DNA of 64,000 nt from Candidatus Neomarinimicrobiota bacterium (lineage in GTDB: Bacteria > Fidelibacterota > Marinisomatia > Marinisomatales > TCS55): assembly GCA_018651745.1 (NCBI GenBank), contig JABIDL010000010.1, positions 1 through 64,000 of the forward strand, in the 5' to 3' direction. This document shows positions 1 through 8,541 of this stretch, in pieces; within the stretch, counting starts at the first letter, position 1; each line of letters opens with the position of its first letter. The notes under the pieces are model-generated. The model searched no databases, was not told the origin of the DNA, and saw nothing but the letters and a program-made list of their open reading frames with translations. The position numbers were made by a program, and so were the translations under genes.

Positions 1-32
1 AAAAACCACAGCTCCCCGACGAGAAATGGGAG

Positions 33-69
33 ATAAAAATAAGCCCCTGGAGTTATGATCCAAGGGCCT
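33..69 (-). terminator. Strong hairpin with T-rich tail downstream of tRNA-Asn
   Basis: Read on the minus strand, positions 69-59 and 51-41 form an 11-bp stem (one or two G-T pairs) around a 7-base loop, followed by ATTTTTAT at 40-33. This fits a rho-independent terminator for the transcript that starts at the tRNA. Outer arms also pair: a CGAGAAA block near 73-79 can pair with TTTCTCG near 20-26, so the hairpin may be the tip of a longer structured RNA. I see no coding sequence or known RNA family in 1-114. Confidence 0.5.
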
Positions 70-114
70 ACTTTCTCGATGTGTTAACCGGTTCGTGTTA
101 CCGACCCAGTTTGC

Positions 115-186
115 TCCGGAGGAGGGACTCGAACCCCCGACAAAGTGATTAACAGTCACCTGCTCTACCAACTGAGCTACTCCGGA
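115..186 (-). tRNA. tRNA-Asn (anticodon GTT)
   Basis: The minus strand folds as a complete 72-nt cloverleaf: 7-bp acceptor stem (TCCGGAG with CTCCGGA), D arm with AGTTGGTA loop, 5-bp anticodon stem with loop CTGTTAA giving anticodon GTT, and a T arm with the TTCGAGT loop. The 3' CCA is not encoded and must be added after transcription, which fits the CCA-adding-type enzyme at 34344-35762. The tRNA is downstream of the symporter gene on the same strand, about 146 bases away. Confidence 0.95.
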
Positions 187-194
187 TCGTTTTA

Positions 195-224
195 ATTATT
201 TTTTCAAAAATCAGTGATGTTCAA
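195..224 (-). promoter_or_regulatory. Possible sigma-70 promoter of tRNA-Asn
   Basis: On the minus strand TTGAAC (224-219) and AATAAT (200-195) are separated by 18 bases. The -10 ends 8 bases before the tRNA 5' end, the right place for a tRNA promoter. AT-rich DNA gives such matches by chance, so this is tentative. The rest of 187-332 holds only a 9-base direct repeat (GAAATTAAG at 280-288 and 303-311). Confidence 0.3.
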
Positions 225-332
225 TATTCCCCGTCCGTTGAAACCTAGCGACCCACGGAATGAAAGCTTAATCTACTCTGAAATTAAGAAATTTTGCGCG
301 GCGAAATTAAGGGATTGAAGCGCAAAGGACAA

Positions 333-2429
333 CTACATCTCCTTTTCGGCTGTCAACAATTTTTCTTTTACGAACAAACCATGTTTGATTTGACTTGAAG
401 TAATATAGACTTTTCCTTTTTCGTCATGGGGTTTTCCAAACACAGAATGAATTGATTTTAAACCACCCATCCATTTCCTCTTATCTGATAAGTAAACAAG
501 ATCGCCGGGATTCGCCTTCATTAATATCATATCCTCGGTCGAAAAATGAACTACCGTATCATCGCCATCAACTTGTTTAAAATGGACAAGAACTTTCTGA
601 CCTTCTTGATCATTAGGAGCGGCTCCTTTAAATAATTTCCGTGCTACATTGATTGAACCTGCAGTCAATCCATTTGTGTTTGTGATCTCGTCATATTTTA
701 CAAAATAGGTTACCAAAAGCGGGATAAAAATAAGAACGGCAGTCGCAGATAGGCACTGCATATAAAGATCTGATATGTTCATTAGCACTACTACAAAGAA
801 CGCGATTGCAAGTGCCGTAATTGTATTCATAATCATCTTCGAGTTTTTACCATTTCTGATAATTGAAATTATTTTCACCTGCCATTGGGTGGTTATAGTA
901 ACAATTACGGCCACACCAACACATACAAAAGTATTGTACAACGCACGAATATAAGAATACGGATGTGCCTGGTTCATTTCTATACCATGATCAAACGGTG
1001 CAATAAAAATTCCGGGGTATCTTGCGCCGAGAATCATGAGTGCCACACCTCCAACAAAAGTTGTTATAACAGCTGAAGGTGTAAATCTTTTCCAAAAAAC
1101 ACCCAAAAATATTCCAACAACAAGTGGAGGCGTTAAAGTTGAATGAAAAAACCCGTGTGCTTCATATACTGTGGGAAAATTTTTGAAAGCAAGCACCGCT
1201 AAAACCCCCAACGCAGTAACACCGATTGACGCATAGCGAGCAGCAAGCAATTCTTTTTTATCTCTTTCAATTTCCGAAACCGCCATGCTTTTTAGGAACT
1301 GCTTGACCGGGCGATATACATCATTGATGAAGATCGCTGCCGTTGCATTAATAAGTGTATCAACCGTACTCATAAGCGCTGCGGTTAATGCAGCCATTAT
1401 AAAACCAAACATACCGGGGCTGGCGATAATATTTGCTACAACAACAAAAATTTGATCCGGAGAAACCGATGGGCTCACAATATGGGGACTTTTGACTGAT
1501 ATTGCTTTTCCGACCCATCCCGCATTCCCAACCACAATCGCTGAAATGGGAAGCACAAATAGGATATTTATTGCAGCGGCCTTTCTCCCCTCATTTACAT
1601 TTTTGCACGCCATAAAACGCATGATGAGCCCTTGATTCATAAATAAAAATCCGATAGAACCGGCTATAGCATCCTGCCAAAATATTCCCACAAAATTAAA
1701 ATTTGACGGCTGGTTAAAATCTGCCAACGGCAGTTTCCATTCCATGGGTAATAAGTTCCAAAATATATCAAATCCACCTAGATATGTAATTCCAAAAAAG
1801 AATAAGAGTAGTCCTGCAAACAAAAGGATGAAACCCTGCAACAGATCAGTGAAAATCACAGCGGTTTGCCCACCAAATGTGATATAAATCCCCGTGATTA
1901 TTGCAATGACAATTATAGCGCCCATCAGCGTAATCGGCACGGTCATTCCAAACAGGGTAAATGCTTCCGGCAACATGGGGATGACTGCTTTTCCAAGCGT
2001 AAGGAACCCGATTCCAATATATCCAATCATGTATAAAAGTAGCAGGATGGTGGCTAAGAATCTTGCCGATGGACTAAATCGTTTTTCGAAATATTCCGGA
2101 ATTGACCGCACTTTTGAATAAACAATTATCGGAAGCCACCCGAACATAAAAAATGGAATGAAAAACCAGTCATTCAAGTAAGTCATGGAAGAAGATATTC
2201 CATGTTCAAACCCTTTAGCCGAATACTTTACAAAACTATGGCTTCCTACACCAGTCGCTACAATAGACATGGTGATGAGCCACCACGAAAATCTTCTACC
2301 CCCAAAAAAGAAATCAGAAGTGTTTTTTGTATACCGTCCAAAATAACTACCAAAAAGCATGATGACGATAAAATAAACCACCATTACAATCCAGTCAGTT
2401 GATGTACCTATGTTATGAAATGTCTGCAT
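333..2429 (-). CDS. Sodium:solute symporter (SSS family)
   Basis: A 698-residue polytopic inner-membrane protein of the SSS/SGLT type, which couples uptake of a small solute to sodium entry. The N-terminus has the family pattern of a first membrane helix followed by a conserved NTSDFFFGGR stretch (residues about 36-45), then some 13-14 hydrophobic helices, including the helix pair with FGGQTAVIFTDLLQG near residue 186. The C-terminal 100 residues are soluble and charged. That is longer than the simplest members and is typical of the large sugar/acid branch. The substrate cannot be read from the sequence. The start ATG overlaps the stop of the upstream small gene as TAATG, so the two are translationally coupled. 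Confidence 0.9.
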   Translation of the reverse strand: MQTFHNIGTSTDWIVMVVYFIVIMLFGSYFGRYTKNTSDFFFGGRRFSWWLITMSIVATGVGSHSFVKYSAKGFEHGISSSMTYLNDWFFIPFFMFGWLPIIVYSKVRSIPEYFEKRFSPSARFLATILLLLYMIGYIGIGFLTLGKAVIPMLPEAFTLFGMTVPITLMGAIIVIAIITGIYITFGGQTAVIFTDLLQGFILLFAGLLLFFFGITYLGGFDIFWNLLPMEWKLPLADFNQPSNFNFVGIFWQDAIAGSIGFLFMNQGLIMRFMACKNVNEGRKAAAINILFVLPISAIVVGNAGWVGKAISVKSPHIVSPSVSPDQIFVVVANIIASPGMFGFIMAALTAALMSTVDTLINATAAIFINDVYRPVKQFLKSMAVSEIERDKKELLAARYASIGVTALGVLAVLAFKNFPTVYEAHGFFHSTLTPPLVVGIFLGVFWKRFTPSAVITTFVGGVALMILGARYPGIFIAPFDHGIEMNQAHPYSYIRALYNTFVCVGVAVIVTITTQWQVKIISIIRNGKNSKMIMNTITALAIAFFVVVLMNISDLYMQCLSATAVLIFIPLLVTYFVKYDEITNTNGLTAGSINVARKLFKGAAPNDQEGQKVLVHFKQVDGDDTVVHFSTEDMILMKANPGDLVYLSDKRKWMGGLKSIHSVFGKPHDEKGKVYITSSQIKHGLFVKEKLLTAEKEM

Positions 2430-2728
2430 TATGTTTTAGTCTTTTTAGACAATAACGCCAAAACAATAAAAACTACCGCCATTCCAAGTAGAACAATCGG
2501 TACGGTATAAACAGAAATTATTCCCAATGCAGCCCAGGTCATCAGTGCATGCATCATCAAATACCAAACAAAACCGAATAAAAGAATCCACATCCATTTT
2601 TTATGGGTTCTTCGTTGTAAATCAAATGAACCTGCCTTTATCGTAATATAGATACCGAAGATAAAAAGGATCCCGCCGAGACCATAAAGGTAAATAAAGG
2701 GAAGCCAAGTGTGTGAATACAATTCCAT
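2429..2728 (-). CDS. Small three-helix membrane protein, symporter partner
   Basis: A 99-residue protein with three predicted membrane helices (about residues 8-28, 45-68 and 73-93) and positively charged linkers. I do not recognise a named family. The arrangement recalls the small membrane subunits next to SSS permeases, such as YjcH beside ActP or YhdT beside PanF, but I see no clear DUF485 or DUF997 signature. Its stop codon shares a base with the symporter start, so the two are probably made together. A role as accessory or stabilising subunit is inference from position only. Confidence 0.6.
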   Translation of the reverse strand: MELYSHTWLPFIYLYGLGGILFIFGIYITIKAGSFDLQRRTHKKWMWILLFGFVWYLMMHALMTWAALGIISVYTVPIVLLGMAVVFIVLALLSKKTKT

Positions 2729-2730
2729 CT

Positions 2731-3213
2731 TTAAATCTCTGCAAACATCGGTTTCATTTTATCGTAAGTCTCTAGCAAACCTTCAACCATGACTTTAGAA
2801 TTTCCAATAACGGGCATAAAATTTGTATCGCCATTCCATCTTGGCACAATATGATAATGCAAATGTTCTTCAATCCCTGCGCCTCCGGCTTTACCAATAT
2901 TCGCACCAAAATTGAAACCCTCTGCTTTGATGGTATCTGCTAATATCGACATGCTGTGATTTGCCATTGACATAATTTCAGTTAATACTAATTTACCCAC
3001 TTCGGTTGGTTTTGATGTATGTTCATAAGGTGAAATCATGAGATGCCCGTTATTATAAGGATACAAATTCATAAGAACAAATGCATGTTGTCCCCGGTGT
3101 AAAACCAGATTATTTCTGTCATCTTCACTTTTTGATTTATCGCAAAAAATGCAGCCTTCTTCTTTGGGCGCAGAAACATATTCTATCCTCCAAGGAGCCC
3201 AAAGTTTTTTCAT
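2731..3213 (-). CDS. HIT-family nucleotide hydrolase/phosphorylase
   Basis: About 160 residues. It carries the histidine triad HLHYHIV near the C-terminal third, whose central histidine is the nucleotidylated catalytic residue. An N-terminal CIFC pair (C21 and C24) is typical of the AP4A phosphorylase-like bacterial branch and may bind zinc with later residues. Such enzymes act on dinucleoside polyphosphates or AMP conjugates in the cytoplasm. The longest frame begins with GTG at 3222; the ATG at 3213 with GGA just upstream is a better start. It follows the EF-G-like gene by 16 bases, so the two are probably cotranscribed. Substrate unknown. Confidence 0.85.
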   Translation of the reverse strand: MKKLWAPWRIEYVSAPKEEGCIFCDKSKSEDDRNNLVLHRGQHAFVLMNLYPYNNGHLMISPYEHTSKPTEVGKLVLTEIMSMANHSMSILADTIKAEGFNFGANIGKAGGAGIEEHLHYHIVPRWNGDTNFMPVIGNSKVMVEGLLETYDKMKPMFAEI

Positions 3214-3229
3214 ATTATCCACAAAAATA

Positions 3230-5308
3230 TTATTCGTCTGAACTTGAGTGTGCAGAAGCTACTTTGCTTTCAAGCTCTCTTGGCATTTCCTCGTAATGGC
3301 TAAATGCTTCGGTATGCAATCCACGGCCGCCGGTAAGTGAACGCAATCTCGTTGAATAATGATGCAATTCTCCTTGAGGAACTTGTGCGTTGATCACCTG
3401 TAAAGCATCTTCAGAATCCATGCCTTGAATTTTGCCGCGACGACTAGAAAGGTCTCCCATAACATCACCCATAAAATCCTCAGGGACCTTAATGGAAACA
3501 TCCATGATTGGCTCTAACAGGCAAGGTTTTGCACCTTTAAAAGCTTCTTTGAATGCACCCTTCCCTGCAATTTGAAAAGCAATATCTTTTGAATCAACCG
3601 GATGCTGCTTTCCATCATAAAATTCTACCTTAACATCTACAACTCTATAGCCGGCTATAATCCCTTCAGTACAAGCTGCAATGACGCCTTTTTCTACCGA
3701 AGGGACGAAAACCCTATCAACATTTTGTCCAACAAGTGATTCATTAAAATCAACGCCGGTTCCTCTTCCTGTGGGCTCAACCCTCATCCATACTTCTGCG
3801 AACTGCCCGGCGCCACCGGATTGTTTTTTATGCCGGTATTTTGAACTTCCATTCCCTTTAATGGTCTCCCGATAGGGAATTTTAGGTTTCATCATTTCCA
3901 AGTCAACATTGTAATTCCGTTTTAAACTTCCAACTGCAACTTGCAAATGTAATTCACCCTGTCCGGATATAACCGTTTGTTTCAGCTCACCATCTACATG
4001 ATAGACAAAAGTTGGGTCTTCTTCGTGAAGCGTTGCCAGTCCGACTGCAAGTTTTTCTTCATCTCCCTTGGATTTTGATTTAATCGCCATGTGAATATTA
4101 GGATTCGGATAATTTACACCTGTTAAATGGACTGGATGTTTAGAGTCGCACAGCGTATCACCGGTGTGGGTTGATTTAAGTTTAACTACCGCACCAATGT
4201 CTCCTGCATTCAGTGTGGATAAACTGGTTCTATTTTTTCCGTTTAAAACAAACATTTGGCCGAATCTTTCTGAATGCCCTTGAGATGCATTGTAAAGATC
4301 CATGCCAGTGCTGACAGTGCCTGAATAAACTCTAAAGAAAGATAATTCACCAACGTGCGCTTCGCTGATCGTTTTAAATACAAAAACAACAGGATCCGCC
4401 CCATCCAAGCGAACCTCAATTTCTTCTTCAGAGTTTGGTACTCCGGCTTTGACTTTTTCCCTGTCCATTGGAGATGAACCATATTTTGACATGAAGTCCA
4501 TGAGTCTTGCAACACCAACATTACTTCCAGCTGCAGTACAAAACAGTGGGATAAACGACTGATCCTGAACAGCCTTATGAATCCCACCTCTCATTTCCTC
4601 TTCTGAAAGACCACCTTCTTCAAAGAATTTTTCTAAGAGACTATCATCGGATTCAGCAACATATTCAATTAATTCCTCATGGAGTTGATTCACCTTGGCT
4701 TCCCAATCTTCCGGCAAAGATTCTTCGGTAAAAGATCCACTTCCATCTGTTTTATAAGTAATGAGTTCTCGCCGGAGGACATCAACAATTTGGTTAAATC
4801 CCGGTCCTGCATTCACGGGCAACTGCATGGGGAAAACTTTGTTGCCAAACCGTCTTTTACATTGTGCGAGAATTTCTTCAAATTTGGTGTGCTCACGGTC
4901 CAATCCATTTACAACCAAAATTTTCGGAATACCAAAATTGGAACAATAATCAATGACTTGCTCGGTTCCAACTTCAACACCATTTACCGCGTGAATCACA
5001 ACAACTGAAATGTCTGCAACTGCCAAAGAACTGATAGCTTCACCGATAAAATCCATATAACCTGGTGCATCAATAAAATTGAATTTCTTTCCTTCCCATT
5101 CTAAATGAAGCGGAGAAGAATGGATGGAAATCTGTCTTTCTTTTTCTTCAGGATGGTAATCAGAAACGGTACTACCCGCTTCGATGGACCCTAGTCTATT
5201 TGTTTCGCTGGCGCAGACCAACATAGATTCTGCAAGCATAGTTTTTCCACAAGTCCCATGCCCAACTAGTGCAAAGTTTCGAATGTCTCCCGATGCATAC
5301 TCTTTCAT
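3230..5308 (-). CDS. Elongation factor G-like GTPase (FusA2 type)
   Basis: A 692-residue translational GTPase with full EF-G architecture: GTPase domain, domain II, and the C-terminal domains III-V. The P-loop GHGTCGKT is at residues 16-23. Key positions differ from canonical EF-G: the G3 motif is DAPGY, so the catalytic histidine is Tyr84; the NKxD guanine-specificity motif reads NGLD (134-137); and the switch I region has ISI instead of ITI. The DxPGY form is seen in FusA2/EF-G2-like paralogues. It is probably not the housekeeping EF-G, and its role (stress, recycling or ribosome rescue) is unproven. A good AAAGGA ribosome site precedes the ATG. Confidence 0.85.
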   Translation of the reverse strand: MKEYASGDIRNFALVGHGTCGKTMLAESMLVCASETNRLGSIEAGSTVSDYHPEEKERQISIHSSPLHLEWEGKKFNFIDAPGYMDFIGEAISSLAVADISVVVIHAVNGVEVGTEQVIDYCSNFGIPKILVVNGLDREHTKFEEILAQCKRRFGNKVFPMQLPVNAGPGFNQIVDVLRRELITYKTDGSGSFTEESLPEDWEAKVNQLHEELIEYVAESDDSLLEKFFEEGGLSEEEMRGGIHKAVQDQSFIPLFCTAAGSNVGVARLMDFMSKYGSSPMDREKVKAGVPNSEEEIEVRLDGADPVVFVFKTISEAHVGELSFFRVYSGTVSTGMDLYNASQGHSERFGQMFVLNGKNRTSLSTLNAGDIGAVVKLKSTHTGDTLCDSKHPVHLTGVNYPNPNIHMAIKSKSKGDEEKLAVGLATLHEEDPTFVYHVDGELKQTVISGQGELHLQVAVGSLKRNYNVDLEMMKPKIPYRETIKGNGSSKYRHKKQSGGAGQFAEVWMRVEPTGRGTGVDFNESLVGQNVDRVFVPSVEKGVIAACTEGIIAGYRVVDVKVEFYDGKQHPVDSKDIAFQIAGKGAFKEAFKGAKPCLLEPIMDVSIKVPEDFMGDVMGDLSSRRGKIQGMDSEDALQVINAQVPQGELHHYSTRLRSLTGGRGLHTEAFSHYEEMPRELESKVASAHSSSDE

Positions 5309-5391
5309 TTTATTATTCCTTTTTTAATTTTATAACGGTCTCAAATCGACCATTCTGAATTATCTAATTTAGGCTGTGGAAAATGGGCTAA

Positions 5392-5421
5392 AGTGTAACA
5401 AATCACGCAGACTTTAGGCAA
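5392..5421 (-). promoter_or_regulatory. Candidate promoter for the EF-G-like gene
   Basis: In the 128-base gap upstream of the EF-G-like gene the minus strand has TTGCCT (5421-5416) and TACACT (5397-5392) with an 18-base spacer, a fair sigma-70 match about 85 bases before the ATG. It would start the EF-G/HIT/symporter transcript separately from the upstream manC genes. Visual match only. Confidence 0.35.
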
Positions 5422-5436
5422 GCCGTTTATCCGGTA

Positions 5437-5715
5437 TTAAATCACAGTAATTATTGCGTTTGATTCCTCGATGAACTCTCGAAGTGCTGGCACGAGATAC
5501 ATTTCCGACACCTTTAACGCATTAAATTCACGAGCTAAAACATGTAAGCGAGATTCAATCGGTTGCATTTTATTTACAACAAGATACTGTTGATTTTCAA
5601 GCGTACAAAAACCACCCATAAAATTTCCGGTTCCCAAAACCAATTTAATATTAAGTTTTTCGGCTAATTCCTCAAATAAGGTCATCAATCTTTCAGGTTT
5701 TAATTTTTTACTCAA
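5437..5715 (-). CDS. Conserved hypothetical small protein
   Basis: 92 residues, soluble, no signal peptide. An N-terminal helical part (about 5-20) is followed by a predicted strand-rich segment with GGFC at 34-37 and a C-terminal helix (LVPALREFIEE, about 73-83). I recognise similar small proteins in FCB genomes but know no function. The only available start is TTG, which overlaps the TGA of manC (TTGA); an in-frame stop lies at 5749, and an AGGGA sits about 9 bases upstream of the TTG. Tight coupling to manC suggests an envelope or sugar-nucleotide connection, but that is inference. Confidence 0.6.
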   Translation of the reverse strand: MSKKLKPERLMTLFEELAEKLNIKLVLGTGNFMGGFCTLENQQYLVVNKMQPIESRLHVLAREFNALKVSEMYLVPALREFIEESNAIITVI

Positions 5716-6770
5716 AGCAAATCGTCCCTGTTTTTTGAACTCAAAAAATCAACTAGTAATTTTACATCTTCTACCTTTTCTCGCGGCACCACAAGTGTTG
5801 CATCCTCAGAATTAATAACTACAAGATCATTCACTCCAACAACAGCTGTGAACCGTCCATTGCTTTCAATAAAATTATTCTTTCCATCAATGGACGTTGC
5901 ATCTCCGCGAATCACATTTCCATCTTTATTTTTAGGAGATAAATCAAAAACCGAGTTCCAAGAACCAACGTCACTCCATTTAAATTCTGCTTTAATTACA
6001 TGCACATGATCTGACTTCTCCATAAGCCCATAATCAATAGATTCTGGGGAAATTTGATCCCAAACACCTGTAATAGATTTTTTCTTTTTTTTCAATGTCT
6101 GGATTTGATAAAGATGGTCTCCTAATTCGGGCATGTGAATTCCAATTTGATTTAATAATGCAGAAACTTTCCAAATAAACATGCCTCCGTTCCAAAGAAA
6201 ATCTCCACTGTTAATAAATCGAGTTGCCAAGTTTAGGTGGGGTTTTTCCGCAAATGTCTTCACCTTGTAGGCATTTTGAAATCCTTTAATCCGTCGTGTG
6301 CCATGTTGGATATATCCATATCCGGTGGACGGATAGCTAGGTGTAATGCCAATGGTTACGAGAGAGTCATGTTGCTTTGCGATCCTCGATCCTGTGAAAA
6401 GTGCCTTTTGAAATAGCCGATGCCCAACAATAAGATGATCGGCCGGAAAAATTCCCATCACCCCATTCTCATCAATTTGTTTAATCCTTAAAGCGGCAAG
6501 ACCAATACATGGAGCAGTATTTTTCCCTGATGGCTCCACAATAATATTTTTTTTGCTGATTCCTTTAATTTCTTTTTGGATTAGGGGAGCTAAATCTTTA
6601 CCTGTTACAATAAAAATACCTTCAACAGATTTCAGTTTCTTGAGCCTGTCAACGGTCATCTGAAGCATGGTTTCTTTACCGATGATCTTCAATAGCTGTT
6701 TGGGCCGGTTGGTACGGCTGTATGGCCAAAATCGAGTTCCTCTCCCACCAGCCATAATGACAGCATACAT
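5712..6770 (-). CDS. manC: Mannose-1-phosphate guanylyltransferase
   Basis: 352 residues. It makes GDP-mannose from mannose-1-phosphate and GTP for polysaccharide or glycoprotein synthesis. The nucleotidyltransferase signature MAGGRGTRFWPYSR is at residues 7-20, followed by RPKQLL; the FWNGGMF-type metal/sugar motif appears here as DFLWNGGMFIW. The length is that of the single-domain form without the C-terminal isomerase domain found in bifunctional enzymes. The ATG overlaps the stop of the upstream lipoprotein gene as TAATG. No phosphomannomutase lies beside it, but the PMM/PGM-family enzyme at 56967-58304 could in principle supply substrate. Confidence 0.9.
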   Translation of the reverse strand: MYAVIMAGGRGTRFWPYSRTNRPKQLLKIIGKETMLQMTVDRLKKLKSVEGIFIVTGKDLAPLIQKEIKGISKKNIIVEPSGKNTAPCIGLAALRIKQIDENGVMGIFPADHLIVGHRLFQKALFTGSRIAKQHDSLVTIGITPSYPSTGYGYIQHGTRRIKGFQNAYKVKTFAEKPHLNLATRFINSGDFLWNGGMFIWKVSALLNQIGIHMPELGDHLYQIQTLKKKKKSITGVWDQISPESIDYGLMEKSDHVHVIKAEFKWSDVGSWNSVFDLSPKNKDGNVIRGDATSIDGKNNFIESNGRFTAVVGVNDLVVINSEDATLVVPREKVEDVKLLVDFLSSKNRDDLL

Positions 6771-8473
6771 TATTTATTTCCTCCTAAATATATTGGCGGA
6801 ATCACTTTATCCCAATTTGCCCGAACCTCAATTGTATCTGGCAAAACTGTAAACCATTCGGCTACATGGTGTGGGAATGCTGACCCATGAGAATAGTGTT
6901 TATTTGAATCAGTATCTTGAAAAAACATTAACGTATAAAAGCCTTCAGGGATTTTTTTAAACCTAAATTCATTATCAGAATTTACAACAGAAGTTAGCAT
7001 AGGATGTTCCTTTTCAAGGGATATTGCCTGTACCAATAATTTATCCCTTCCATTGTTGTAAACCTCTCCATCCAAAGATCCGTAACCAATATAATCCCCA
7101 ACAGAAATCTTTATAGATGTAACGGAATCAATTACCGAAATCCCCGATGTTGTTTTGATACCTTCTCCAAAAATAGTGAGGATGTATTTCTGATTTTCAT
7201 CCCAGCCATTCTTTGGTTTAATTTGAAAATGAACCGGAGAATTGATATTAGTATCAAACTCAATTTCAATCGAATCCATCGTCTCTAACCGAATATTAGA
7301 AGATATATTTTCAGAAAATTTGACGGGATGGGAGGTTATACAATCCAACGATGGCTGATTCTCGCTGTCTGGAATAATGTTTATGGTTTTCGTTGGACTA
7401 ACCCACATGATTTTAGCCGTATCGTAATCGGCAGGAACTCGCACATCTAATTTGCCGGACTCCATTAAAATAGAATCTCCCAAAGTCAGTTTTTCGATAT
7501 AAATAGATGAAATACCGGGTGGTGAATTTTCAGGAAAAACAAGATTAACCACATTTGAGTCAATTGGATCAATAAATGTTTTAGCATACAAGGGCATTCC
7601 GGAGTCTGGCATTAAGAAAGCGGAATTCAAATCGTGTTTGGAAGACAAACTTCTGTTAAAAGTGATTTGTGCCCAATCCGGTCCTAACCATTCGGCGCGT
7701 ACTAATGTGTAATTCTCTACCTCGCGAAATGGAATCATATTGACATCAGAAATCGTTTCTGAAGAATCCAGAAAAATGAAAGGTTCCGACGGAATCCCGT
7801 ATCCCATTCGAGTTGGATTTAATGGCATTCCGGTCATTCTACTATCAAGAGATAAAACCTTATAATGACCGGGTCCAAGAAAACTGAATTTGAAAAATCC
7901 TTTATCATCTGCTTCGGCTACAAAGTGAGGCTCTGTCGCAAAAAGACTATCGGAAACTGAATCGGGATTAAATTTCCAAAGATGAACTGAAAATGATTCG
8001 TCGCCAAAAATCCTACCGTTAATCATCCCCGAATCAATAATATTCCCTGTGCTAAAAGCAATTTGTACTGGTTCGGCTAGCGGGACACCGTGCTCATCAG
8101 TGAGTTGGCGTCCTAATGTTATTACATAGGTTTGGTCCGACATTAAAGTTGATGGAAATGGAATGGTAATCGATTTTTTCTTCAAGATGATTTCTGAATC
8201 CAATTCCAACACCGGTGAAAATCGAATAGATTTTTCTATGGTTTTTTCAGCTATATACTCCGAAAAATCGATCGAGATGTTTCCTCCTTTAAAATAAAGC
8301 GATTTATTTTCAGGAATTATTTTTATTACTTCCGGAGGCTTAGAATCAGCAGGCCCACCGTCTGGCCTTTGGATTGCCGCACACGAAAAGGCGATGAATG
8401 ACACCAAAACCCAAGAAATAGCGGTATAATTGTTATTTTTTCTATGCTTCACGGTTGGGAGTTTAGTCCGCAT
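6770..8473 (-). CDS. Ig-like-domain (SbsA/Big_5 type) lipoprotein
   Basis: About 567 residues from the ATG at 8473. An N-terminal hydrophobic segment ends in a lipobox-like AFSC (Cys31), followed by a proline-rich linker (GGPADSKPPE). The next about 100 residues resemble the bacterial Ig-like domain often annotated as SbsA Ig-like or Big_5. Further beta-rich repeats follow, and the last part looks like a carboxypeptidase-regulatory-like fold (GSLDGEVYN onward). This architecture is common in FCB envelopes; function unknown, probably a periplasmic or outer-membrane-anchored binding protein. The frame extends to a GTG at 8515 and an ATG at 8512, but these would give an unusually long n-region. 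Confidence 0.75.
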   Translation of the reverse strand: MRTKLPTVKHRKNNNYTAISWVLVSFIAFSCAAIQRPDGGPADSKPPEVIKIIPENKSLYFKGGNISIDFSEYIAEKTIEKSIRFSPVLELDSEIILKKKSITIPFPSTLMSDQTYVITLGRQLTDEHGVPLAEPVQIAFSTGNIIDSGMINGRIFGDESFSVHLWKFNPDSVSDSLFATEPHFVAEADDKGFFKFSFLGPGHYKVLSLDSRMTGMPLNPTRMGYGIPSEPFIFLDSSETISDVNMIPFREVENYTLVRAEWLGPDWAQITFNRSLSSKHDLNSAFLMPDSGMPLYAKTFIDPIDSNVVNLVFPENSPPGISSIYIEKLTLGDSILMESGKLDVRVPADYDTAKIMWVSPTKTINIIPDSENQPSLDCITSHPVKFSENISSNIRLETMDSIEIEFDTNINSPVHFQIKPKNGWDENQKYILTIFGEGIKTTSGISVIDSVTSIKISVGDYIGYGSLDGEVYNNGRDKLLVQAISLEKEHPMLTSVVNSDNEFRFKKIPEGFYTLMFFQDTDSNKHYSHGSAFPHHVAEWFTVLPDTIEVRANWDKVIPPIYLGGNK

Positions 8474-8541
8474 CAGTTGTAAATTCAAATAAAGGCGATA
8501 GAATAAATACATCACCTTCTTTAAGATAATTTTAAAACATT

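Noticed and set aside
1-114. 6S RNA, tmRNA or SRP RNA
   Set aside because: I looked for their conserved elements (tmRNA T-loop with CCA end, SRP GGAAG-type tetraloop, 6S central bubble) and found none in the visible part.
4243-4587. 114-residue ORF on the same strand inside the EF-G-like gene
   Set aside because: An out-of-frame shadow of a well-conserved gene, with no recognisable protein features.
5712-5718. ATGA overlap between manC and the 92-residue gene
   Set aside because: Inspection shows the start codon is TTG, not ATG; the overlap is TTGA.
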